Assembly (NCBI GenBank): GCA_020638455.1
Contig: JACKIK010000005.1
Location: 62,001 to 126,000 of the forward strand
Direction: 5' to 3'
Origin: Hyphomonas sp.
GTDB lineage: Bacteria; Pseudomonadota; Alphaproteobacteria; Caulobacterales; Hyphomonadaceae
DNA: 64,000 bases
Both the position numbers and the translations under genes were made by a program. The notes beneath the pieces are model-generated. The model saw only the letters and a program-made list of their open reading frames with translations, was not told the origin of the DNA and made no database searches. Below, piece by piece: positions 36,522 through 45,193 of the stretch; positions within the stretch are counted from its first letter, which is position 1, and the number at the start of each line of letters is the position of its first letter.

Positions 36522-36992
36522 ATGCTCGCTACCCTGATTTCCGTTGTGCTGGCTGGAATCCTGACGGTCGCGGGGCTGATGCACGCCCTCTGGGGCTTCG
36601 GCGTGACGTTTCCGGCGGCCAATGAGCAGCAACTGGCGCGGATGGTGGTGGGCAAGCGGGGCATCACCAGGATGCCGTCCATGGCGGCGTGCCTGTTCGT
36701 GGCGGTCTGCCTGTTCGCCTTCGCCCTGCTGGCGCTGATGCTGGGCCGGGAGGTGCCGATGCCGGTGTCGAAATGGCTGGTTGCAGCGGCCGGCGGCGGT
36801 GCGGCGCTGCTTTTCGCCGGGCGCGGCATCCTGGGTGTGCTGCCGGCGTTCGAGCGGGCGCTGCCGGAACAGCCCTTCCTGTCGCTGAACCGGCGCTTCT
36901 ATTCGCCCCTGATCTTCCTGATCGGCGTCGGCTTTGCGCTGCTGACCCTGTCGTTGCCCTATTGGACATGGCGGCTGGGCTGGCTGCGCTAA
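36522..36992 (+). CDS. DUF3995-like integral membrane protein
   Basis: I start it at the ATG at 36522 with GAGGGGCTC before it, giving 156 residues; the upstream part of the open frame is polar and unsupported. Four hydrophobic segments are evident, at roughly residues 3-24, 55-78, 83-103 and 130-150. The pattern LMHALWGFG near the N terminus recalls small DUF3995 proteins, a tentative assignment. It is the only plus-strand gene between cyclophilin and chvI. Its stop lies three bases from the chvI stop. Confidence 0.72.
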   Translation: MLATLISVVLAGILTVAGLMHALWGFGVTFPAANEQQLARMVVGKRGITRMPSMAACLFVAVCLFAFALLALMLGREVPMPVSKWLVAAAGGGAALLFAGRGILGVLPAFERALPEQPFLSLNRRFYSPLIFLIGVGFALLTLSLPYWTWRLGWLR

Positions 36993-36995
36993 GTC

Positions 36996-37769
36996 CTATT
37001 CCGTGTAGCGGTAGCCGACGCCATAGAGCGTTTCGATCGCGTCGAAATCGTCGGTGACTTCGCGGAACTTCTTGCGCAGGCGCTTGATGTGGCTGTCGAT
37101 GGTGCGGTCGTCGACATAGATCTGGTCGTCATAGGCCGCATCCATCAGCTGGTCACGGCTCTTGACGTAGCCGGGGCGGGCGGCGAGGGCCTGCAGGATC
37201 AGGAATTCGGTAACCGTCAGGCGAACCGGGTGGCCATCCCAGGTGCAGGCATGGCGGTTCGGGTCCAGCGTGAGTTTGCCGCGCACGATCGGCTTGTGGT
37301 CGCCTTCTTCCGGGCCGGCCGTGCCGCCGCGGGCGCGTCGCAGGACGGCTTTCACGCGCTCGGCCAGCAGGCGGTTGGAGCAGGGCTTCCGCACGAAATC
37401 GTCGGCACCGATGTTGAAGCCGATGACCTCGTCGATTTCCTCGTCCTTGGAGGTGAGGAAGATGACCGGCAGTTCGCTGGTCTGGCGCAGGCGGCGCAGC
37501 AGTTCCATGCCGTCCATGCGGGGCATCTTCACATCGAGGATGGCGATATCCGGCGGGCTCTCGGTCAGCGCCGGCAGGGCGGCTTCGCCGTCATGGTAGG
37601 TGCGGACGGTATAGCCCTCAGCCTCGAAGAACATTTTGAGCGAGGCAACGATGTGTTCGTCATCGTCCACAAGCGCGAGTGTCGTCATCTTCCGGTCCTT
37701 GTCCGCCAGCTTCGTCCCGGCGCCCTCGGACGGCCGGATCGATGGGGAGTGAAACATTGTTCGCGTCAT
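36996..37769 (-). CDS. chvI: Response regulator ChvI
   Basis: This OmpR-family regulator has a receiver beginning TTLALVDDDEHIVASLKMFFEAEGY, with phosphoacceptor Asp in AILDVKMPRMDG, and a winged-helix DNA-binding domain (VRLTVTEFLILQALAARPGYVKSRDQLMDAAYDDQIYVDDRTIDSHIKRLRKKF). That matches ChvI. The ATG at 37769 has AGGGAGG at ideal spacing and yields a 27-residue unusual N-terminal extension (257 residues). The ATG at 37688 gives the usual 230-residue form with a weaker CGGAAG site. The ChvG partner is 1 kb downstream. Confidence 0.9.
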   Translation of the reverse strand: MTRTMFHSPSIRPSEGAGTKLADKDRKMTTLALVDDDEHIVASLKMFFEAEGYTVRTYHDGEAALPALTESPPDIAILDVKMPRMDGMELLRRLRQTSELPVIFLTSKDEEIDEVIGFNIGADDFVRKPCSNRLLAERVKAVLRRARGGTAGPEEGDHKPIVRGKLTLDPNRHACTWDGHPVRLTVTEFLILQALAARPGYVKSRDQLMDAAYDDQIYVDDRTIDSHIKRLRKKFREVTDDFDAIETLYGVGYRYTE

Positions 37770-37895
37770 GGAAATAGCCTCCCTTCAGTGCTGTTGCAAT
37801 GAAGCGCGAGGAGTTCGGCGAGCGCTTGCTCACATTACGGCGTTTTAAGGGTCAATTGGGGCGGCGCGGCGGCGGCATGCAGCCAGCACGCGCAG

Positions 37896-38894
37896 CTAGT
37901 CGCGCTGCAGGGCGAGGTCGAGATCGGTTTCACCGGCCTGTGCGTAAAGCGCCTCGATCTTCGCGACGGTGTCGTTGCGGACGACGTCGTTCGGGCGGAA
38001 CGTGTGAACCCGTGCAAGATCGCGGCCTTCGATCAGCTTGAGCAGGTGCGCCAGACCGCTCATTTCGCCGGACGGCAGGTTCGATTGCACCGGGTTGCCG
38101 GTGACGATGGTGCGCGAGTTCTGGCCGGCGCGCGTGACGGCAAGGCGCATCCAGTGCTTGTCCGCGTTCTGGGCCTCGTCGACGAGGATGAAAGAGTCCC
38201 GCAGGACCCGGCCGCGGAGCAGACCGAGTGGAACGATCGACAGGTGGCGCTCGTCGATCAGGGACTGGATGGTGTCCGGCCCCATCAGATCGTTGAGGAT
38301 GTCGTAGTAGACCTCGAACTGTTCATCGAGTTCTTTTTCGGCGCGCTTCTCGGCGGTCATGCGTTCGCCATGCAGCATTTCGTGCGGCTTCGTGATGACG
38401 ACGTGTTTCACGGCGCCGGTTTCCAGCTAGTTGATCACCGTTGCGACGGTCAGGTAGGTCTTGCCGGTTCCGGTGGGGCCGACGCCGAAAACAAGCGGGC
38501 ACCTGCGGTCGATAAGATCGTAAAGGAAGGCGAGCTGCGCCATCGAATAGGGGCGGATCGGCTGGAGCACGCCTTCGAGACGCAGGGACAGTTCGTGGCG
38601 CAGGACATCGTCCAGTGCCTCGTCGATCATGCTCTGGAACGCTTCGGCATCGGGAATCGTGCCGTGCTGGCCGGATTGCGTCGCGAACCGTTCGGCAAGA
38701 TGTTCCACGAAGACGATTGCCGGCTTGTCGCCAACGAGATCGACATCAGGGCCGGATTCATGGAACCCGATCGAGAAGGGTGCAACCGCCGCCTTCAGCG
38801 CAGCAATGCGCTTTGCATCCTGTCCCAGCTTCCGCACCAGGAGCGTGGTGCTCGGCCGGGCGGCTACCGGGCTCACCGCTGCATCGTATGCCAT
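37896..38894 (-). pseudogene. PhoH-family ATPase gene interrupted by an in-frame amber codon
   Basis: Two collinear segments in the same frame make one PhoH-like protein. The first, from the ATG at 38894 (GAGG before it) or a GTG at 38912, runs through VFGVGPTGTGKTYLTVATVIN and ends at TAG (38427-38429). The second resumes with LETGAVKHVVITKP, then EMLHGERMTAEKRAEKE, the Walker B-like FILVDEAQNADKHWMRLAVTRAGQNSRTIVTGNPVQSNLP and HTFRPNDVVRNDTVAKIEALY. Restoring the TAG codon would give about 332 residues, the family's usual size. The stop falls just after the P-loop, so the product would be inactive unless the codon is read through. Everything else looks intact. Confidence 0.85.
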
Positions 38895-39006
38895 CTGTGC
38901 CTCGTCCAACACGAATAGCGGACACGACTAGCAGCGCAGGGTTAAGATTGGGTTCGGAATTGCGAGCGATTTGCAGTCGGGCAGTTCGGCCACCTGCCCA
39001 TTTTCT

Positions 39007-41031
39007 TCAGGGCAACGCGAAGGCAACGAGGGAGTCTCCGAGGTGCGTGCCTGCGGTGCCGTGGCCGCCGGCGGCGATAACTACGTATTGCCGACCGTCA
39101 TATTCATAGGTCATCGGCGTGGCCTGGCCGCCGGCCGGCAGGCGGCCCTTCCAGAGCTCCTTGCCGGTTTCGACGTCGAAGGCGCGCAGATAGTCGTCCA
39201 TGGCGGCGCCTATGAAGACGAGGCCGGACGAGGTAACGATCGGGCCACCGAGGTTTGGCGTCCCGAGTTTCAGCGCCAGCCCGCCGGGGGCAAGATCGCG
39301 GGTGGTGCCGAATGTCCGGCGCCAGACGATGTTGCCGGTGGAGATGTCAACACCGGCGAGGACGCCCCAGGGCGGTGGCGAACAGGGCAGGCCGAGTGGC
39401 GAAAGCACCGGCGAGCGCCGCATCGTGAAGGGCGCGCCCTCCATCGGCGAATACTCCGCCCCGTCCTTGATCTGGTTCGCCGGATGGTCTTCGCCTTCCG
39501 GCTTGCGGGTCAGCTCGGCGAAGCCGGCGAGGCTGCTCATGTTGACAACGAGCAGGTTGCGGGTCGGATCGAAAGCGGTGCTGCCCCAATTGTTGCCGCC
39601 ACCCTGGAACGGATAGGCGAGGGTGCCCTGCTCCGTCGGTGGGGTGAACAGGCCGTCGGCGCGGAGGCCCCGGAAGCGGCTGGCACAGTTCATCTTGTCC
39701 CACAGCGTCACGCCGAAGGCGTCACCGGGTTTCAGCGTGTTGGGCACGATCGGCGGGGTGACCGGAAAGGGCTGGGTCGGCGAGAGCGCTTCGCCCGCTG
39801 CGCCGTCCTGCGGCACGGGGCGTTCCTCGACAGGCAGGAAGGGAGCCCCCGTGTCCCGGTCGATGACGAAGACGAGGCCGGTCTTGGTCGTCTGGGCGAC
39901 GACATCGCGCGGGGCGCCGTCACGCCATATCTGATAGAGGCCGGGCTGCGCAGGCAGGTCGTAATCCCACACGTCATGGTGGACGGTCTGGAAGTGCCAG
40001 ACGACCGTGCCGGTTTCCGCATCGAGCGCGACGATGGAGTCGGCATAATGATTGTCCCCTGCGCGGTTACCGCCGTAATAGTCCGGGCTGGCGCTGGATG
40101 TCGGCAGGATGACGAGGCCGCGGACCGGATCGACCGAAATGGTGGACCAGACATTTGCGTGCCCGGTCCGGGCTGCCGAGTCGCCCGCCCAGCTTGCCAT
40201 GGCGGGGTCTTCCGGGTCGACCGGGACCGGATTGAAGATCCACTTCTCGGCGCCGGTGAGGGCATCGAAGGCATGGACGGTGCCTTTGGGGGCATTGGTG
40301 CGGAGGTTGTCTCCTATGGCGGAACCGGTGACGACCGTATCGCCAATGACGGCGGGGGCGGAGGTGATCTGGAACTCGCCCGGCCAGCGCAGTTTGAGGC
40401 TGGGCTCGATCTTCACTTCGCCGTTGACGCCGAACGCCTCGCAGGGTGCGCCGGTGGCAACGTCGAGCGCAATCAGGCGGGAGTCGACGGTGCCCATGAA
40501 GACGCGGGACGCGCAGCTTCCGGTGGCATCCCCGGCGCTTGATTTCCAGTAGGAAACGCCCCGGCATGTGTACTGGTTGGCCGGGTTCACATCGGTCGGC
40601 ACATTGGGATCGTGGCGCCAGATTTCCTTGCCGGTGCCCGGATCGACCGCGATGACCTCGTTGAATTGTGTGCAGAAGATGAGCTTGTTTTCGACCAGGA
40701 TGGGGGTCGTTTCGAAGGCGGTGTCGCGAATGATGTCTTCGTGGCCGTCGAGTGCGCCGGTGCGGAAGGTCCACGCGATTTCGAGCTGGCCGACATTGTC
40801 AGGTGCGATCTGTCCGGCGGCTGAATAGCGCGTTCCCTGTGCGTCGCCGCCATAAGCCGTCCAGGCCTGGCCAAGGCTTTCAGGTGCTTCGCGGATGATT
40901 TCGGCCCGGCCATCGATGTCGAGGTTTTTCGACAGGCCGAGCACCGTCCATATCGCGGAGCCCCCGAGGAAGCTGACAGCGACGAAAGCCCCGACAGCGA
41001 GCATGACAAGGCGGAGCGGCGTGAGTTTCAT
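39007..41031 (-). CDS. PQQ-dependent dehydrogenase (membrane-bound quinoprotein)
   Basis: The 674-residue protein has one N-terminal transmembrane segment (residues 5-27) and then a periplasmic eight-blade propeller, AWTAYGGDAQGTRYSAAGQIAPDNVGQLEIAWTFRTG, typical of glucose and related quinoprotein dehydrogenases. It also has YDLPAQPGLYQIW and GGHGTAGTHLGDSLVAFALP. Unlike Gcd, which carries five helices, this form has only one. Such enzymes oxidise sugars or cyclic alcohols in the periplasm, passing electrons to ubiquinone. No PQQ biosynthesis genes occur in this window, so the cofactor must come from elsewhere. Substrate unknown. Confidence 0.88.
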   Translation of the reverse strand: MKLTPLRLVMLAVGAFVAVSFLGGSAIWTVLGLSKNLDIDGRAEIIREAPESLGQAWTAYGGDAQGTRYSAAGQIAPDNVGQLEIAWTFRTGALDGHEDIIRDTAFETTPILVENKLIFCTQFNEVIAVDPGTGKEIWRHDPNVPTDVNPANQYTCRGVSYWKSSAGDATGSCASRVFMGTVDSRLIALDVATGAPCEAFGVNGEVKIEPSLKLRWPGEFQITSAPAVIGDTVVTGSAIGDNLRTNAPKGTVHAFDALTGAEKWIFNPVPVDPEDPAMASWAGDSAARTGHANVWSTISVDPVRGLVILPTSSASPDYYGGNRAGDNHYADSIVALDAETGTVVWHFQTVHHDVWDYDLPAQPGLYQIWRDGAPRDVVAQTTKTGLVFVIDRDTGAPFLPVEERPVPQDGAAGEALSPTQPFPVTPPIVPNTLKPGDAFGVTLWDKMNCASRFRGLRADGLFTPPTEQGTLAYPFQGGGNNWGSTAFDPTRNLLVVNMSSLAGFAELTRKPEGEDHPANQIKDGAEYSPMEGAPFTMRRSPVLSPLGLPCSPPPWGVLAGVDISTGNIVWRRTFGTTRDLAPGGLALKLGTPNLGGPIVTSSGLVFIGAAMDDYLRAFDVETGKELWKGRLPAGGQATPMTYEYDGRQYVVIAAGGHGTAGTHLGDSLVAFALP

Positions 41032-41104
41032 GGCGGCCAGCTAAGCCGAAAGCGGGCAGGCAATCAATCGGGATCGGGGGAATGTCCCGATGCCTGTGTC
41101 TCTC

Positions 41105-41764
41105 CTAGTCCCGGTCCGGGGCGCCGGGAGGGAAGAAGTGACGATACGGCCGGGCCTCGTCGACCGCGCGGGCAAAGGATGGCCGGGCGAGCAGGCGGGC
41201 GCGGTAGGCGGCGACCTTCGGGCGGCCGGTACCGATGGGATGGACCCAGTCCGCGTAGAAGAGAGACGGCGCGGCAGCGCAGTCGGCCAGGCTGAAAGCG
41301 TCGCCGCTCGCCCAGGAGCCTGCGCCGAGATTGGCCTCAAGCCAGTCATAGGCCTGGTCGAGCAGGGCCTTCGCCTCGGCGACGGTCGGCGGGTGGCGGT
41401 CTTCCGGCTGCCGGATGAAATCGGCCACGATGCGCTGCATGGGTGTCATGACGTAATTGTCGAAGAAGCGGTCGAGGAAACGGACCTGCAGGGCTGCATC
41501 GGGGGCGTCGGGGATCAGGCGAACGGGGCCCGGATGCCGCTGGTCCAGGTATTCCAGGATCACGCTCGACTCGATCAGTGTGCGTCCGCCATCTGTCAGT
41601 ACAGGGAATTTTCCGATGGGCCAGAGGCGGGCGAGGTCGGCGCCGTTTTCCGGCTCGTCAGGCGCGAGCAGGCGATAGTCGAAATCGACGGCGTTCTCGT
41701 AGAGGCCGGTCAGCACTTTCTGGCAGTAGGACGAGAACGGATGAGCGTAAAGCGTGAGCGGCAT
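41105..41764 (-). CDS. Glutathione S-transferase family protein
   Basis: The 219-residue protein has the two-domain GST layout. The thioredoxin-like N terminus reads LTLYAHPFSSYCQKVLTGLYENAVDFDYRLL, with a Ser/Cys pair near the active site, and WPIGKFPVLTDGGRTLIESSVILEYLDQ, the glutathione site (cis-Pro, ESSVI). The C-terminal helical domain includes GDAFSLADCAAAPSLFYADW. It lies ten bases after polA on the same strand. Its reaction cannot be told; a Ser or Tyr-type catalytic residue is uncertain. Confidence 0.92.
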   Translation of the reverse strand: MPLTLYAHPFSSYCQKVLTGLYENAVDFDYRLLAPDEPENGADLARLWPIGKFPVLTDGGRTLIESSVILEYLDQRHPGPVRLIPDAPDAALQVRFLDRFFDNYVMTPMQRIVADFIRQPEDRHPPTVAEAKALLDQAYDWLEANLGAGSWASGDAFSLADCAAAPSLFYADWVHPIGTGRPKVAAYRARLLARPSFARAVDEARPYRHFFPPGAPDRD

Positions 41765-41774
41765 GGGGGTGGTC

Positions 41775-44564
41775 CTAGTGTGCCTCGGCCCAGTTGGCGG
41801 CGGCGCGGGCGTCGACGACGAGCGGGACGGAGAGTTCCAGGGCCGGGGCGGCCGCGTGCTGCATGGTCTGTCTCGCGACCTCGATCACCTTGTCCGCTTC
41901 CTTTTCCGGACATTCGAACACGAGTTCATCGTGCACCTGCAGCAGCATCCTTGCCTTCAGCTTCGCCTTCGCGAGCGCGTCCGGCATGCGGATCATGGCA
42001 CGCTTGATGATATCGGCGGCCGAGCCCTGGATGGGGGCGTTGATCGCCTGCCGCTCGGCGAAGGCGCGCTGGGGGCCTTTCGACTTGATGCCTTCGAGAT
42101 GCACCCGGCGGCCGAAGGCAGTCTGGACGTAGCCGTGCTCTTTCGCGAAATCCTTGGTCTCATCCATGTAGGCACGGATGCCGGGGAAGCGTTTGAAGTA
42201 GGTCTTGATATAGTCGGCGGCTTCGGATTGCGGGATGTTCAGCTGGCGCCCGAGGCCAAAGCCGGAAATGCCGTAGATGATGCCGAAATTGATCGCCTTG
42301 GCGCGGCGGCGCACCATCGGGTCCATGTCTTCGATCGGCACGCCGAACATTTCACTGGCCGTCATGGCGTGGATGTCGAGGCCTTCCTTGAAGGCTTCCT
42401 TCAGGGCCGGAATATCGGCCATGTGGGCGAGGACGCGCAGCTCGATCTGGCTGTAGTCGGCGCTGACGAGGATGTTGCCGTCCTCTGCGATGAACGCCTC
42501 GCGGATCTTGCGGCCTTCTTCTGTCCGGACCGGGATGTTCTGCAGGTTGGGGTCGGTCGAGGAGAGGCGGCCGGTCTGGGCGACAGCCATGGAGAAGCTG
42601 GTGTGGACGCGGCCCGTCTCCTTGTCGATTGCGGCCTGCAGGGCCTCGGTATAGGTGGAGCGAAGCTTCGACAGGGTGCGCCAGTCGACGATGGTGCGGG
42701 GCAGGTCGTGGCCTTCGGCGGCGAGGCCTTCGAGCACGTCGGCGTCGGTGACCCAGGCGCCGGTCTTGGTCTTCTTGCCGCCCTCGATGCCCATCTTGTC
42801 GAACAGGATTTCGCCGAGCTGCTTCGGGCTGCCGATGTTGAATTCCTCGCCGGCCTGTTCGTAGGCTTCGGCCTCCAGCGCGGCCATGCGCTGTGAAAAA
42901 TCTGCCGACAAGCGCGACAGTTTTTCCCGGTCGACCTTGATGCCTTCGCGCTCCATGGCGGCGAGTACGGGCGTCAGGGGACGCTCTATGGTTTCGTAGA
43001 CGGTGGTGACTTTTTCCGTGTGCAGATGGGGCTTGAAGGTCTGCCAGAGGCGGAGGGTCACGTCTGCGTCTTCGGCGGCGTATTCGGTGGCCTTGTCGAG
43101 CGGCACGCGGTCAAAGGATATCTGGGATTTTCCTGTGCCGGTCACGTCCTTGAAAGCGAGTGGCTTGTGGCCGAGATACTTCTCGGACAGGAAATCCATG
43201 CCGTGGCTGTGCTTGCCGGCGTTGAGGACATAGGACAGCAGCATCGTGTCGTCGATGGGCGCTACATGGATGCCGTGCCGGGCGAAGACGTTGAGGTCGT
43301 ACTTGATGTTCTGGCCGATCTTCAGGACGGCGTCGTTTTCGAGCAGAGGCTTCAGCGCCTTGATCGCGTCTTTCATCCGCACCTGGCGGGGCGGGTCTGC
43401 GCCGAACATGTCGCCCTCGCCGGCATCGTTCGGATCGACATGGGCGAGCGGGATGTAGCACGCCTCGTTGGGAGAGAGGGCGAGCGACACGCCGACAAGG
43501 TTTGCGCTGACCGAGTCGAGGCTGTCTGTCTCCGTGTCGACGGCGACATAGCCCTGTTTCACGGCCTGCGCGATCCAGTCTTCCAGCGTCTTGAAATCGC
43601 GCACGCATTCATATTTCGAACGGTCGATCGGGTCCTCCGCAGGCGGCGCAGGATCGAGCGCGCCCTCCTTTTCCATCATCTCGCGCACGCGGCGGGTGAT
43701 GGTGCGGAACTCCATCTCTTCGAGGAAACCCAGCAGGGTCTGCGGGTCGGGGTCCTGCACGGCGAGGTCTTCCAGCTTCACCTTCAGCGGCACATCGTCC
43801 TTGAGCGTGACGAGCTCTCGGGAAAGGCGGATCTGGTCGGCGAAATTGATCAGCGTCTCACGGCGCTTCGGCTGTTTGATCTCTTCGGCGCGGGCGAGCA
43901 GCGTATCGAGATCGCCATATTCCTCCAGCAGCTGCGCGGCTGTCTTCACACCGATGCCGGGTGCGCCGGGGACGTTGTCGACGCTGTCGCCGGCGAGCGA
44001 CTGGATGTCGACAACCTTTTCCGGGCCTGCGCCGAATTTCTCGATGACTTCTTCGCGGCCGAGCACCTTGTTCTTCATCGTGTCGAGCATGACGACCTGA
44101 TCCGAGACGAGCTGCATCAGGTCCTTGTCGGACGACACGATGGTGACACGCGCGCCCTTCGCTTCGGCCTGCCGGGCATAGGTCGCGATCAGGTCGTCGG
44201 CCTCAAAACCGTTGAGTTCGATGGCATGGGCGGCGAAGGCTTCGGCGGCACGGCGGACGAGCGGGAATTGCGGGCGCAATTCTTCCGGCGGCTCCTCCCG
44301 GTTGGCTTTGTACTGGTCGTAGATTTCGTTCCGGAAGGTGTGGGCCGAGGCATCGAAGATGCACGCGAAATGGGTGGGGCGCTCCTCGCCCTTCAGGTCC
44401 TCCAGCAGCTTGAACAGCATGTTGCAGAAGCCGCTGACGGCACCGATTGGAAGGCCGTCCGAACTGCGTGTCAGCGGCGGCAGGGCGTGGAAGGCGCGGA
44501 AGATGTAGGCGCTGGCGTCGACCAGATAGAGGTGGCTGTCCTTGGTGACGGGGGCAGTGGCCAT
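41775..44564 (-). CDS. polA: DNA polymerase I
   Basis: PolA carries out Okazaki-fragment processing and gap repair. The 929-residue protein has all three domains. The 5'-3' nuclease covers about 1-290 (YLVDASAYIFRAFHALPPLTRSSDGLPIGAVSGF). The proofreading exonuclease is intact (VAVDTETDSLDSVSANLVGV, about 335-355). The polymerase covers about 540-929, with motif A in VSADYSQIELRVLAH and motif C in LLQVHDELVFECP. AAGGAATCCCCTC precedes the ATG. It is divergent from the small membrane protein gene at 44703. Confidence 0.97.
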   Translation of the reverse strand: MATAPVTKDSHLYLVDASAYIFRAFHALPPLTRSSDGLPIGAVSGFCNMLFKLLEDLKGEERPTHFACIFDASAHTFRNEIYDQYKANREEPPEELRPQFPLVRRAAEAFAAHAIELNGFEADDLIATYARQAEAKGARVTIVSSDKDLMQLVSDQVVMLDTMKNKVLGREEVIEKFGAGPEKVVDIQSLAGDSVDNVPGAPGIGVKTAAQLLEEYGDLDTLLARAEEIKQPKRRETLINFADQIRLSRELVTLKDDVPLKVKLEDLAVQDPDPQTLLGFLEEMEFRTITRRVREMMEKEGALDPAPPAEDPIDRSKYECVRDFKTLEDWIAQAVKQGYVAVDTETDSLDSVSANLVGVSLALSPNEACYIPLAHVDPNDAGEGDMFGADPPRQVRMKDAIKALKPLLENDAVLKIGQNIKYDLNVFARHGIHVAPIDDTMLLSYVLNAGKHSHGMDFLSEKYLGHKPLAFKDVTGTGKSQISFDRVPLDKATEYAAEDADVTLRLWQTFKPHLHTEKVTTVYETIERPLTPVLAAMEREGIKVDREKLSRLSADFSQRMAALEAEAYEQAGEEFNIGSPKQLGEILFDKMGIEGGKKTKTGAWVTDADVLEGLAAEGHDLPRTIVDWRTLSKLRSTYTEALQAAIDKETGRVHTSFSMAVAQTGRLSSTDPNLQNIPVRTEEGRKIREAFIAEDGNILVSADYSQIELRVLAHMADIPALKEAFKEGLDIHAMTASEMFGVPIEDMDPMVRRRAKAINFGIIYGISGFGLGRQLNIPQSEAADYIKTYFKRFPGIRAYMDETKDFAKEHGYVQTAFGRRVHLEGIKSKGPQRAFAERQAINAPIQGSAADIIKRAMIRMPDALAKAKLKARMLLQVHDELVFECPEKEADKVIEVARQTMQHAAAPALELSVPLVVDARAAANWAEAH

Positions 44565-44702
44565 GAGGGGATTCCTTTTCAGGGCACTGGTTTAGCGGCC
44601 TCGCGCGGCCCCGTCACCCGCCCAGGGAGCGGGCGGATATCGCTGGACGCGGCAGGCGGGCGGCGTATCCTGTGGAAAACCGAAGCCGGGGAGGGCTGGA
44701 TC

Positions 44703-45122
44703 ATGGAAAACAAGGCGCCGTGGCACCTGTGGGTTGTGGGCGGGCTGAGTCTGCTGTGGAATGGGTTTGGCTGTTTCGATTTCATGATGACGGCGACGCA
44801 GAACGCCGCCTATCTCAAGCCCTACCCGCAGGAGATGCTGGACTACTGGGCAAACATGCCGTCCTGGCGGTGGACGGCCTGGGCGATCGGCGTGTTCGGC
44901 GCCTTGCTGGGCAGCGCTGCGCTTCTGGGGCGGAAGCGATCTGCCCTCATCCTGTTCAGTGCCTCGCTTCTCGGGGCGCTCATCAGTATGACAGCAGCCA
45001 ATCTGGACAAAACGGCGCCAAAAGCCGAGGGCGGCCTCGTTTTCAGCCTGGTCATCATCGGGATCGCGGCCCTGCTGGCGATTTATGCCTGGTGGCAAGC
45101 GCGCCGGGGCACGCTCGTCTGA
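44703..45122 (+). CDS. Small four-helix membrane protein
   Basis: The 139-residue protein follows GGGGAGGGCTGGATC at the ATG at 44703. Four hydrophobic segments are visible: around LWVVGGLSLLWNGFGCFDFMM, WTAWAIGVFGALLGSAALL, SALILFSASLLGALISMTAA and VFSLVIIGIAALLAIYAWW. The short polar loop between the first two, with an aromatic NAAYLKPYPQEMLDYW, is distinctive. I recall similar short proteins in alphaproteobacteria without a function. It is divergent from polA and lies upstream of the second MDR reductase. Confidence 0.75.
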   Translation: MENKAPWHLWVVGGLSLLWNGFGCFDFMMTATQNAAYLKPYPQEMLDYWANMPSWRWTAWAIGVFGALLGSAALLGRKRSALILFSASLLGALISMTAANLDKTAPKAEGGLVFSLVIIGIAALLAIYAWWQARRGTLV

Positions 45123-45193
45123 GGCGTCGTCGCGGCGGCATGTCTTGCGCTGGCGCGGGAAGGCTCTAGCCTTTCGGAAAAGGGAGGACACCA

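Noticed and set aside
43020..44702. Plus-strand open frame running into the small membrane gene
   Set aside because: It is the antisense shadow of polA; only the last part from 44703 has a ribosome site and plausible membrane helices.
45160..45173. AAGGCT-CT-AGCCTT near-palindrome before the second MDR gene
   Set aside because: The loop is too small for a hairpin, and short palindromes of this kind recur by chance in the spacer.
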